DNA from: Ganoderma boninense | Lineage: Eukaryota > Basidiomycota > Agaricomycetes > Polyporales > Polyporaceae | Reading direction: 5' to 3' | DNA length: 64,000 bases | Assembly: GCA_002900995.3 (NCBI GenBank) | Contig: CM035311.1 | Location: forward strand, 1,240,001-1,304,000 | Shown: one piece after another, positions 1 to 11,529 of the stretch | How positions within the stretch are numbered: the first letter of the stretch is position 1 | Layout of the letters: every line of letters begins with the position of its first letter | Program-made: the position numbers and the translations under genes | Notes under the pieces: model-generated | Database searches by the model: none | Told to the model about the DNA's origin: nothing | Seen by the model: the letters and a program-made list of their open reading frames with translations, nothing else

Positions 1-3000
1 CGGGACACTAAGCCTGACGTGTGGTCGTGCGAAGCAGAAATGGGCGACGACACGGGCTGCGCCATCTGCGCTGGGGGTACCGCTATCCGGAACGCCGCGA
101 CGGGCGAGTTGGCAGGGGTCGGATGCCTCGATCTCCGCAGCTCCTCCTCCTCGACCTCGGGAATAGGCGACGGCACAGTGGGGATCGGAATAGCAGGCGG
201 CTTGGCGGAGGGTGCGTGGATGGACAGCTTCGGTCGTTCGGCGCACTCCTGCGCCTGCGCCTGCGACTGCTGGTAGTGCTGCTGTGCCGCACTCGGGCCG
301 ACGGTGGACACGCTCGCCGTCTCGGTCGACGAGCCGGACACGCTCGATGGCGGCGACGGCACCCGGATGATCATCGGCTGCTTCTCCAAGCTGGCCTCCG
401 CAAGCACCGGCGAGTTGCTGCTGCTACTGCTGCTCTGGCCTGGAGGGCTTAGACTGTCACCTAACCGCCTCCCGGTGCGATCCCGTCCGCGCTCTCGCTC
501 ATCCTCGGCCCCGTTTCCTCGTCGCCTACGGTCACGGCTGTCACGAGCGCGGACCCCGACATACGAGCTGCCATTCACGATGCCGATCGCACTGCCTGTG
601 GGTGAGATGCTCCCGATTGGCGAGCTGGTCCCGCGGCTGCAGCTCCTACTCCTGCTTCCTGACCGCTCCCGGTCCGAGAACGATGACGTGCGTGTGGAAG
701 AGCGGCCACGTGAACTCGATGCGGAGCGAGAATCACTAGAGTGATACGACGAGGAAGCAGTCGTCGTGCTTCCGCTCACGCTAGGGGAATGCGGCTGGCG
801 ACCGCGCACGACGTCAGAGGGTGAAAGGAGATCAGGATCCGCGCACAGTCCGGACGTGGGGGTTGAGGACGACAACGGCGGGTTGCAGTTCGGGATCGTC
901 GAAGCCGCGAAGTGGACGTGCGGATATGAGGGGGTGGCGCGGGGAACAGGGACAGGGACAGCCGGGGTCGGCGTCACCGACGGTGAGTCGGCGTGCGACT
1001 GCGGCTCGTGTATGCGGTACGAGAGGGGCGTAGCCAGCGGACTACTTTCCCTTGAACGTTCAGCCCGCTCCTCCACCGAGCCGTTGACCTCATTCACAAC
1101 GACGACGGGCATCTCCGCATCGGCGGTCCGTGGCGAGTCGGCAGGACTTGGGCTCGGGCTCGTGCCCCAAGCGCGACTCCGCCCATTCGTGACGCTGGCT
1201 GCGCCGCCCTCGGCGTAGCGCGTAATCACGTCGTCGTCGCGGACGTCACGTCGCTGCCGGCGACGATGAGCATGCGCGCGGCTATGGCTGAAGTCTTCGC
1301 CGAGGTCAGGGCCGCCGAAGTAGTCATACGCGTCCTCGAGCGGGGTATCGTCAAGCTGCATAGGCGAGTCGACCATAGATTGTGCGGGGAAGATCGTGCC
1401 TGACCCAGACCGTCGTACCAACACAGGCGGCTGGAGTTCTGGCGGCATCGTCGCGTCGGGTATCTGTGGGGATGAGCCGGGCGCGGGCGAGCGGGGTGGT
1501 GGAGACCGAGGATACGATGGTGCTGTACCAACACTGAAATACGACTCGCGATGGTGGTACACATCACCATCATTGGCGCCGTTTCCAGGCATGCCGTAGT
1601 GGTTGGTAGTCGGAACATACACCAGGTCGACATCCTTCGGTGAATGAAGAGCCTTGCCCTCAGGCAGCGATACTAGCTCATTCCCAACACCGGTGCTCTT
1701 CAGCAGCGTTGGCGCGATAGGGGCGATGGTGACATGTTCCCGATCCGTAGATTGTCGACGTATTGTCGGCGGTCGCGGGCGCGAGGAGGTAGTGGTGTCC
1801 GGTCGGAGTGGGGTGGTGATAGGAGGCTTCCGCATTGATGACGCCGAATTCGAGCGGGAGCGAGACGACGACGTCCTGATCTCGAGCACATCATCGTCAT
1901 CGTCCTCAGAGTCAGATCCGATGGCGGCGTTATTGTTGAAGTAGTACATTGACGACGGCTCGTCGTACTCGCCGTCGTACCCCAGCTCGGAATCGGACCT
2001 AACAGAATGCATACAAGACATCTTAGCCAATCGCACCTGCAAAACCATTAAATGAAAGCGACCGACCCGTCGTCATACGCATCATAAAATCGTGCGCCAA
2101 AAGTCGGGCCCGTCGCGGAGCGTTTGATCTTGGGCTTCTCAATCGCGATGCATTGCTCCACGAAGGTGTTGAAGCTGATATGCTTCTTCTTCGCAGGTCC
2201 GGAAGCATCAATGCAGGAGCCGCCACTGAGATCCTGATCACTGCTGGTTGAGCCTGAGCCGTCACTGAGCGTCGCCACTTGCGCTACCGGCAGTGCCGGT
2301 CCGTCCTGCGATGCAGCGCCGTCCTGAGCGATGATGCGTGGTGGAGAGTTTTTGCGGAACGGTCGACCACGCATGTTGATATGTGTATCGCTTTTCGTGT
2401 GCACGAGAGGAGGGCGCACAGGTGGCGCGCTACCAGGCATATGCAGATCCTCTTCCTCCTCATCGCTGTCGATCTGGTTGAAGAAGGGGCTGGAAGGAAG
2501 GGACAATAATTGACTGATGCTGCGCCGCTTGAGGATGGGCTTCGTAGGTATGGATGGAGGCATCTGAGGCACGTTCGTCTTGTACGGACCGGGTAGTGCG
2601 TCGGTGCTCGTTTTCCGGTGACTGGCGTGCAGCTTCGAGGTCTTACGTTGCGAATAGTCGGTCCAATCGTTGCCGAGATGTAGAGGGCCGTAAAGCCATG
2701 TGACGTCAGAATCCTTGAGCCTGGAATGAACGTGTCAGCATTGGATATCGGAAACTTGCGCGAAGTGAGAATCGCATGGGAGCTGGGCGAAGCCAACTCA
2801 ATGAAAAAGCGAAGTATGCGAAGTTTGAGAGCCAACTCGCCAGTCGGGCCGTGAGGGCCTCTAAGGCAAATTTCTGGGTGAAAACAGGGCACAGGGTACC
2901 GCTGGTGAAGCGTTCAGTCGACCAGCGCATGGCGACAACGCGCGCTTAGAGGACCTTCATCACCTGCGAAGATACGGTGGAATGCAGAAGCAGAACCGGC

Positions 3001-3450
3001 AGGCCTACGTGCGGCTTGGAGTGAAGCGTAGAGAAAACGCCGCCTGTGGCACCCGAAGGCAACGAGGGGCGTTATCGCGCCATACTCCACGCTGGCGATT
3101 GGGGACATGCGGGAGGCGCGAGCGATACGAGAAATGAAGGAGAGAGATGTATATAAGACATACCAGTTGAGCGTTTCTGGACTGACGGTGGGAAGGTTAT
3201 TCCTCTGCTTCCACCACGTCCGCCAACTCGCGTTTTCGAGACGCATGCCGTTGGCGATGGCGTTCTTCTGGCGAGTCATGCTGCGCCATGACCGCCAGAC
3301 ATCCTCCTCCTTCCAGTCATGAGAAAGGTAATCGACCTGGGCCTCTGGCTGGGTATCGAAGGAGGAGTCGTCTGGGACGGCGTTGTGGGAGACAGAGACG
3401 AGGAGGACGGGGAGATAACTGGTGAGGGTGGGGGGGACGGGCATAGTCAT
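1..3450 (-). CDS. Reg1-like PP1 regulatory subunit (DUF1752 domain), 3' end outside window
   Basis: Predicted regulatory subunit of the type-1 protein phosphatase Glc7, by analogy with yeast Reg1, which acts in glucose repression. Exon 1 (about 3450-3164) holds the conserved block VWRSWRSMTRQKNAIANG followed by LENASWRTWWKQRNNL. The join at 3163/2721 (443-nt intron, GTATGT donor) restores NWLKDSDVTWLYGPL, the end of the DUF1752 region. Farther on, KKHISFNTFVEQCIAIE contains a [K]-x-I-x-F PP1 docking motif. After another intron near 2060-2010 comes an acidic SDSEDDDD stretch, then a long Ser/Pro/Arg-rich tail that is open to base 1 and runs off the window. The start at 3450 (MTMPVPP, just before LTSYLPVLLVSVSHNA) is chosen because upstream residues look non-conserved; the frame stays open to about 3633. 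The exact donor of the intron near 2060 is uncertain. Confidence 0.8.
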
Positions 3451-6026
3451 GGGAGGGGTCGGAAAGGAGGAGAGGGAAAAGGCAGTTGAGGTCGGGTTAG
3501 CAGAGAGGGGGTGAGAGATTTGAGAAGCGTTCCAGAAGGAAGGAGCTGGTTGACCGAAGGTGAGTCGGCAGCGGGGGTCCGAGTGGAACGAAAGAGGCAA
3601 GGGGCCTGGTGACCAGGGGGGAGGATGGACCACAGTCTTCAGGGCGCCGGGCCTGGAGACGGAGGGCGAGGCGGAGGGAGATGGGCTGGGGATGGATGTT
3701 CAGAGGGACGCCATGGACGGCGGAGGAGAGGCGAGACGGGTTGGAGACTGGAGAGGGACAGAACTGTGACCGATCCTAGGCGGTGATCCCAGGTCCGCCC
3801 GCCTTCTTCCGATGCCACGTGCCGTTTTCCACATGCCCGCCGGTGCCTGCAACAGCTGGGTCACCCACCCCGCCGCCCTCATCCTTTCTCCTATCGATCT
3901 CGCGACCCTGCACCCCCAGCCTCGTCTGCTCGATCGCCTCCAGCCATTGCTGGGCCTTCATTTTGCTGTCCATGCTGCGAAAAATGCACTCTCGGCCACC
4001 TCGCCCGGTGCAGCATCGCAGCGCGGACCGGCCGGACCACCGAATCTTCCGAAGTGAGGCCATCAGCCCCTGAGAGTCGCATTCCAATCCTGCGAGTCTT
4101 CATCCGTTTCTTGCGTGGCCTTCCCACCTCCGGTCTAGTCCCCACTGACACTCGAGGTCTCCGCTCTTCCCTGCTCTTGCTGCTGCCCACAACCCCGCTC
4201 ACGCCTCGAAAACACCCCTTCGCGTCACTGGAGCCACTTGGAGTGTCCCGCGCCCTCCCGCCGTTCCTTCTCCATACCACCCCGCTCCGGAGACCCGCCT
4301 ACGCCTTCCATACCGCCTTTCACCCCAAGTCACTCCAAGTCACCTCCATCAATGTTTATTCCCCGGTGCACTGGCCGCTGCCCCGCATTCCTGGCGTCCA
4401 ATGTCGTAAGTCATCAAGGGCGGTCTCCACGGACGAAACAAATGACCGTCCGTGACCGTCCGTGACGAACCTTCCGTCTCCTCCCCGTCGTCCGGAGGCC
4501 TCTTTCCTTCACGGGCGACCGCGCGCTGAGGCCCCCGGTGCCCCGTTTCGCATTCTCATGTCCGCAGGGTGGCGCCTGTGTTCCGTCCGTCAGCTGACCT
4601 CGCAGCTCGCAGCTCTCCTCCGCGACTGAATCAGCCTGAGGCCGGCGTCCTCCCAGCCATGCCAACCAGAGTTTCCCCACAGCCTGAGCCATGCTCCGGG
4701 CGCGCGGCGCGCCTTCCGTGCCACGGATCCGCTCCCGAGCCTCTCTGTGTCTTCGCCTTCCCCCATCCAGCATGGCTTGGAGCCCGGTCCCGCCCCGTGA
4801 CGTTCCCCGCACACACCCGACCCTTCCTATCCGCGACACCCCAGACTTCCCCAACAAATGGTGTGGTTGCCGAGCGGAGCATCTTCCCAGCTGTGCGCCG
4901 TTTGTTCTCCGGGCTGCGCACGCGGGAGAACCTCCTGGCCCTCATAGTGCACACAGGTTCCGCCGCTGGCTCCGAACGTTCTGCGCTTTGACACTGACAG
5001 TACCTTGTTCTCCTAGACCCTTCCGGATTGCCTTCCACGCCTCATAATTCCAAACATATCTGGAGGCCGCGGCGGCGCACTTTGCGCATGGTTGCCCTGC
5101 ATGACCCGTCCGTCTGTGGTCTTCGCGCGATGTCCGAGCGTGCCAAAGCTCCATACCCAAATGGCGAATCACATGGACCTACGCCTATCTCTCGCCCAGA
5201 TCTGTGATTTGTGCCACTCGATCTCCTGTGTCGCGTCGTTGGAGCCGCTCTCGATCTGACTCGGCAGCCGGACCGGGGTCCAAGTACTCGCGATGTCCTG
5301 GGTTAACCGCTCTGCCTGTGGGCTAGACGACAGTCAGTCTCGATCGCTCACTGGTGTTGCGCGTCGCAGCCTGTGGTCAACGGTTGCTCCGCTGACCATC
5401 TCTGACAGCTCCAGCACACGTGCTGTAAACCTGTGCAGTGCGTTCAAGACACACTGCTATTTCTACCGCTACGGTGTTGGCTCACGGCTCGCCATTAGTC
5501 CCAGAGAAGGGCACACGACTTGCGCGCAGGCGAAATACGACCACACCGGGATGCCCGAAAACATTCCTGCAGTGTACGCACAGCAACACACGATTCTATT
5601 TCAATTCCACTTGACCGTTGCACGATTGCAGTCAGGACCGGGGCTCGCGCTCTTGCGGCTCTACGCGGTTCCGTCTGTCAAGCGGATGTTGACGTCCGAC
5701 CGCTGGCTGGATCATCGTCAGTTATCCGAGTGGCGTGGTCGCGCAGCTGGATGGCCTCAACCATGCCTGGAGGCGGAAGCTCGACGAATACAGACGTCGA
5801 GATGTGGCTTGCGGGCTAGTGCAGCCGAGCCTCCCAGCCGCTCGGGGCATCGTTATGTTGCGTCTCTCCCTGACTGCATAGTGGCTATGTGTCCATCGTG
5901 GTCTCTCTGAGCAGCGCGCACTAGTACTTCACAAGACTTTACATTGGATCCGGAAAATTCAATTTATTTGGTGGTGGAATTTGTTGGATAAGTGAATACA
6001 AACTCTTGAAAATGCCGTAACGTAAC
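3451..6026. other. gene-poor intergenic stretch
   Basis: I see no supportable gene here. The plus strand is markedly pyrimidine-rich from about 4080 to 4820, which generates overlapping Pro/Ser/Arg-rich open frames on both strands with no domain. A 205-codon open frame at 5293-5910 shows no recognisable motif or splice logic. The segment next to 3450 is the likely promoter and leader of the Reg1-like gene. Confidence 0.5.
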
Positions 6027-6105
6027 GGCCGCCTGGCGTAATGGCAACGCGTCTGACTACGATTGGGTAATCAGGAGATTGCAGGTTCGACCCCTGCGGT
6101 GGTCA
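6027..6105 (+). tRNA. tRNA-Arg (anticodon ACG), 7-nt intron
   Basis: Cloverleaf by eye: acceptor GGCCGCC pairs with GGTGGTC (6098-6104, two G-U), discriminator A6105. The anticodon stem TCTGA/TCAGG encloses ACG at 6059-6061, reading CGU Arg codons. The T arm is GCAGG-TTCGACC-CCTGC. The anticodon loop is 14 nt, which fits a normal 7-nt loop plus a 7-nt intron (TTGGGTA, 6063-6069) one base 3' of the anticodon, the canonical nuclear position. A short T run at 6112-6115 can serve as Pol III terminator. A second copy lies at 22175-22253. Confidence 0.95.
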
Positions 6106-7076
6106 ATTTACTTTTGAGCATGGGGATCTTTTTGGCCTGCGTCTTCGAAATAGGGCACCGAGGAGCAAAAGCTCGAGTGGAATATTTATGGGTGAGCATA
6201 CATACCGTGCACGTTTCTAGAGATTAATTGTGCTGTAAATCTCACCAATGTCAATATTTCGAGGCACAGCGGGCCTTGGCAGCTTCCTCCGTCCAAGGTC
6301 CTCATCTACAGTAACATGTGGCATATGGTTTGTCATGACTCCCAAGCCACAAGGTAGTCTCGCCAGTGTTGTACTTGGAGCCTACTGCTTTGGTGCATCC
6401 GACTCGAGTCAGTAGTACTCTCTGCGCTCCGAAGGCAGAGGACGCCGGTCGCCGTCGCGGGATTCAACAGTGAGGCTCTCTGTACAACCGTTTCTCACTA
6501 GTATCCCATCCGGCCGCAGCGTCTAGGTCCCCAGGATCATGATCATGCAAGTGGTAATAACAGTTGCTGATGAAAACCTACACACCGGCTGTTGTAGCGG
6601 CTGCCAGTCAACCTGGATTCGGAGATCGCTGAAGTTCTCATCAAAGGCTGCTAGGACCGGTCACAACTTTGGAACAAGGTGTTCTGCTGCCGAGCTGCGC
6701 GTGCCCATTCTAAAATGTCGTTCATACGCGACCAGACCCACGGTCAATATTCCTCGGAGTCCTTTTGTCGGAGGCCTGGGTCACCCATGGTGGCCTGTAA
6801 ATCATGATCCCTCAAGCTCGCGTGCGGTTCACAATGACTTTGTCTCACCCTAACAAGTCCGAGTCCTTCGCCAGTCGCGGTCCGGATGTTTTCAATAAAT
6901 AAGCGAATAGATAGGTGGTAGGAGTACATAGTGCAGCTATACATATGATACATAGTGATTTCATACGGCCCTTAGAGACAAAGAAGAGATCTCAGAAAGA
7001 GATAAAAAATACTAGTGCTACAGCATGAGTCGGAATGAAGCAATCCAGAATGTCTATAAATGCATTGTGTCGTTAT
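6106..7076. other. intergenic, no gene seen
   Basis: This AT-richer stretch lies between tRNA-Arg and the 3' end of the first BTB gene. No open frame in it has a recognisable domain. The part nearest 7076 is the likely 3' UTR of the minus-strand BTB gene. Confidence 0.5.
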
Positions 7077-8238
7077 TCATGTCGATTCGGGCCAAGCCAA
7101 GACCACCTGCAACCCACATAGTGAGCTATAAATACGGGCAACCGACGGTGAACCTGCTTACCTCTTCCACCAACGCGTCAATCGCGTCTCCGACGTACTT
7201 CGCGAAGTTGTAAAACATAAGCACCTTCTCCGGGCTGGAACAATGTCCGCACGGCCCGCGCTTCCTCCCACACCCACGCTTCAAACGGGGGCACGACGAG
7301 AGCACCCCCTGCAACAAGTCCGCATCCGTCACAGACGCGGCACTCGGCCACGTCTGCCCGCCCGCGGCAGTCATGTACCGCTCGTACCAGCACGGCGTGC
7401 TCCCGTCCTTCCCCCACTTCCCCAGGCCGCACGACCGCTCCAGGTTCGTCCGCCACCATCCGTCGACGACGGCGCGCGCGGCCTCGCGGCTCTTCCGCTG
7501 GTACACGAGGAGGCGGTGGAGGCAGCCTGCGGAGATGCCCAGCCCGTCGAGGCGTGCATACATGACCGGGGCAGGCTCGGGCTCGGCGCGGAGGGTGCGC
7601 TTCGCCGCAGCAGCCGCGAGCTCGCGCATGCCGCAGCGGCAGGCGACGCCGTAGAGCAGGACAGGGTCTGCGGCGTCGGACTCAGCCATGGCGGAGAGCG
7701 CGCTACGCAGGTGCCGGAGCGCCTTCTGCATCCTGTACTTCTCGGCGGCGATGAGCGCGTGGAAGGTCCCGAGGAGGTCGGCTGGGGGCGGCTCAGCAGA
7801 GGGGTGGTAGATCGCGAGGAGCAGCGCGATGACTGCACTCGTCTCCGGCACTTGTATGCGGCACGGGGGGAACGAGGACGCAGGGGAAGAGGAGGGGGAC
7901 TCGGCGGCGAGGACGGGGGATGCAAGGAAAAGGACGGCGCACGCTGGGAACAGCACTCCATCGCAGGTCTCCACGGCGACTTCTTCTCCATCTCCACCAT
8001 CCCACAGAGACGACCTTGGCCGTGAGGTTTGCTTTCTGGATGCAAAAAGGTGCTCGTATGCTGACACAGTCGTTGTAGAGCAGCGCCTCAGCGCACTTCG
8101 CGGCGGGGGAGGGAGGGAGCGTCGAGGGCTCTGATCAGGTTCTGACCAATATGTGGGTAATTCATAGAGTGTCCTCCTCCGAGACGGGTCACCGCGGGCT
8201 TTAGCTGTGACGTTATCAGCTGGTGGCTGCAGGTACAA
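7077..8238 (-). CDS. BTB/POZ protein, single BTB, 5' end unresolved
   Basis: Member 1 of the local BTB family. The frame from 8238 to 7162 encodes a BTB core (CDGVLFPACAVLFLASPVL, then IQVPETSAVIALLLAIYHP and HALIAAEKYRMQKAL), the helical region ending SAGCLHRLLVYQRKSREA, a CWYERYM motif and C-x2-C (GPCGHCSS) before MFYNFAKYVGDAIDALVEE. A GTAAGC donor at 7161 and an AG acceptor give a 55-nt intron and a last exon 7106-7077 encoding VVLAWPEST. The open frame starts with TTG, not ATG, and no ATG precedes the BTB core, so a first exon upstream is missing or lost. It aligns with only the second half of the two-BTB paralogs downstream, so it may be a truncated copy. Confidence 0.7.
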
Positions 8239-9406
8239 AGGCTTGTGGTTAGCTGTAAATCATGATACACAAGCACACCAATGTGGGACATCACCTGTAG
8301 GTCCTGCCTGAGCTGCATGTACGAGTTGGATTGATACTGGTTGTGGTAGATGGAAGTCGGAAGGAGAGACCGATGAGAAGGGATTTGAAGGGCACCGTCC
8401 TCTTGAGGCTGTTCCACAGGTTCTGTACGGGCGTCTACGTTTACAAGGTTCCTGGTCACAGTGGTCGGAACAATGCCAGCGCCAGTCCAACGAGCAGCTC
8501 AGAATGGAATTGCGGTAATAATCTAAGAAAGACCGGTAAGCGCGGATCCATCATGACAGAGAGATGTGAGCACTGAGAACAAGATGGACTCCGCAGGTCG
8601 CCGCCATCCCTCGTTTTGATCAGGAGTACAAAGGCTACTTCGAGTCAGGGCATATGATGGTACTATCGAGAATCAAAACCGCGCAGTAGGTCCTGGGATG
8701 TGCGAAGAAAAACGTTATGGTGCTCAAGGTCTTAACGTCGCATTAAGCGACACAAATCATGCAGTGTATAGGGGACACTGACCAACATATCGCTCGTGAC
8801 TCACTTGAGTTGTCACTCACATTCAACAGTTCTTGAATGACGAGATAGAGCCAATTCGTTTGCCTTCAGGGGCTAGCGTAATGTTTGAAGACAGGGAGAC
8901 GGTCTCGCAGTGAAGGTGATACGAAGGCGAGGTTGACCGTAGCGCTTCCGACCCGATGCGCGCTATTAGTTCGACGGCGTGACCCAGCACGCGTAACGCC
9001 CCTCGGCCGTCTCCGTACGTTCAGCACTGGTACCATGGCGCAGCGCACCGGGAATATTTAGAATATTCGACATCATCCAGTGCCAAGTCCAGTGCGACAA
9101 AGAAATTCCTGCAGTTGTAAATCTGCATGCTTAACCACCATGTCTCGCTAGGGGCATACCTTGGGGAAGGCTGTGCACTAGGAGTCGAGCAACTGATCGC
9201 TTCTACAGTAATACAGTAGCCTACGTTTCGCACTAAAATCACGATGACTTGGCAGTAACTATGAAGGTCAACACACACCGTGTTCATAGCTCTCAATTTC
9301 ACCTTTCCTGATCCTTGGCCCTCATACATCGCAAACGCACACCCTTTCCAACATCCCATCGCAACCCGAGGGCGATGTGGGGTCGAGGCTCCGCTTGGCG
9401 CAGCTC
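8239..9406. other. intergenic between two BTB genes
   Basis: No supportable gene. The part next to 8239 should contain the promoter, and perhaps a first exon, of the BTB gene ending at 7077, but I could not identify an exon with an ATG and a compatible donor. Confidence 0.45.
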
Positions 9407-11113
9407 TCAAATCTCAAGCTCGACCTAAGGACGATTACCCGTTAGCATCGGATAACGATACAGCTCTATGCGCCGCTAACACAGGGCACAGCGACTTACC
9501 TTGCCCAGGCCATCCGGCAATCGTCGCAACGCCTTGTCAACTTCGAGGATCTGGTCTGCAACGACCTGGCACTCCTTGCACCACACGCGCGGCCCCGTGT
9601 CCTCGTTACTTGCTTTGGTTGCGTCGGCGAACAGCTTGGACAACGCTGGCGCATCGGACCCAGGCCGCACTTGGAAGCGAGATGAGAGGTCGCGAACGTA
9701 ATTTTGGATCCAAGAGCTGTTCGACTGGCAACTCAACAAACTTCCAAAATCAGTCGACCACCTTGATGGTACATTCGCGCCGTGTGTTCTCGGCGGCGGC
9801 GTCTGCGATGGGGCAGCTGAAACTTGGGGGGCCACGATCGGGGACAAGGCCAGAGGGGTCTTCAACGCGTCGTTAATTTTCCTGAACTCTGTCTTCGCTA
9901 CCGAGCAGCACTTCTCGTAGTACACGAGGAGGCGGTGATACGCAAGGGCCGGGGTGCTTTCCAGTTCCTCGGCATATACTCCCTGCAAGGTTTGATTCAG
10001 GACGCATCTCGCTGCCTCCTTCGCGCACGCTACGTGTCCAGCCCGTATCGCGTAGCAGTATGCTTGGAGAGGCTGTGTGGACGCGATGGCATGCCAGAAA
10101 GACCAGACCGCGGGCTGAACGGCGTCAAGTTTGTACTTCTCCACGGCGAGGAGGATAGCAGTGAGGTCTACGAGGTCGGTGGGAAGCGTGACGTCGGCTG
10201 GAGCATGGTAGCTCAGCTGAAGCACGGCGAGTAGCACAATGCTTCCCTCTTCGAACTGGAACGTGGGCAGAGCAACGTCGATAGTAGAGCCTTCCTCCCG
10301 CGAGGAAGAGCCCGTGGAATTGAGTTTATCCCGGAGAGTCGCAGACGCCAAGGAAATGGCTGTTTTGTGCGTACGGAACTCGACGCCGTCGACGGAACGG
10401 CATATTATATCGGGAGGAGGCGCGTCCGCGAGGGACTGGCTCGTTATCGCAGGTAATTGAGCACTCCGAAGGTCCAAAGGTGAAATGGCTGGGCTGAGGA
10501 ACTTAAATGCCGACGGAACTTGGGGGAGCAGGCGAAGGTATTCGCGAAGACGGAAGTAGTCGCCGGCCATAATCCCTGCCATATCTCCCAACACCTTGAA
10601 GTCCGGGTGAGAAGATATTCGCTTGGCCGCGCAGCAGGCGACGTCTTCAAGACCGAGCCTGCATGCGATGCCCCACACTTCCAGAGGGTGCCGACGGGTA
10701 AGGGTCTTGGACTTAAGCTCCGCGATCAGCATGGTTTTGGGCAATTCCATCTCGAATTTGATCGCCGCAGCAAGAGCGAGCTCGATCTCTTCGAGAGACC
10801 GCGAATCCGGCTTGTTGATGGGGTAACAGATACGGAGAAGGGTGTCGAGAGCCTTGCTCGTCTCGCTGACGTCGATGATCGGCCGGCCATACTTCAACTC
10901 CTGTTGATCAAGGGGTGGCTGTGGGACGTCGAACATGCCCTCAAAGAATGGCGACGCAGCCACGAGGATTTGGCTGTAGACGTGGAAATCAACGCGATCT
11001 GACGTGCGGAGGATGATGTCTGCATTAGCCTTATTAAATGGATAAGACGCGGTGGGGATAGGAGTGGGAGTGGGAGGGTGGTTCTGGGGTGTGCTGTTCG
11101 TGCTATTCGACAT
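9407..11113 (-). CDS. double BTB/POZ domain protein, 543 aa
   Basis: Two tandem BTB units. The first opens at NADIILRTSDRVDFHVYSQI and continues through FFEGMFDVPQP and DVSETSKALDTLLRICYPIN. The second opens at PDIICRSVDGVEFRTHKTA and includes LLAVEKYKLDAVQPAV. A C-terminal helical part carries AYHRLLVYYEKC, then VWCKECQVVADQIL (C-x2-C). A GTAAGT donor at 9499 and a TTAG acceptor remove 75 nt and give the last exon 9424-9407 encoding VELEI. The ATG at 11113 (MSNSTNST) is chosen because the longer frame to 11164 begins with TTG. It is the most divergent of the double-BTB copies. The role is unknown; BTB domains are protein-interaction modules, often dimerising or binding Cul3. Confidence 0.85.
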
Positions 11114-11529
11114 CGTAGGGTAGGATGTTGTGAGTTGGGCTGGATGTCTGAGCTCGTCAGTCAATGTCGAGGGGGAGAGAGTGGGCCGGACCTCGTGTTT
11201 GACACGGCTTACCGCAGCATGCCATCTTTGCCGATTCGTGAGAGAAGAGAACCACCTCCGCTGCCGAGTATCGATTAGAAGGTTACATAATAAATGCCCC
11301 AGCGAGATTACCTTGGCCTCTCACTGTGTACCAAGACTTCAGTTCATCGAGCGTTAAATTTGTCCATGAACGGCTCACCGCTTTCAGAAGGAACCTAAAA
11401 GAATAAAAATTGAAGGTTAATCCAATCTGATTGCCTGCACCCACAAGATCCGATCGACGAACTGCATTAGACCGAACAAACCACGAACATGCAATCATAT
11501 CCATCCCAACCCATACCAGAAGTACAACC
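11114..11529. other. intergenic between BTB gene and VPS9 3' end
   Basis: About 415 bases with no gene seen. It serves as upstream region for the minus-strand BTB gene and as 3' region of VPS9. Confidence 0.5.

Noticed and set aside
5293..5910. 205-codon plus-strand open frame
   Set aside because: No domain, no homologous-looking motif, no splice context; typical of chance frames in GC-rich DNA.
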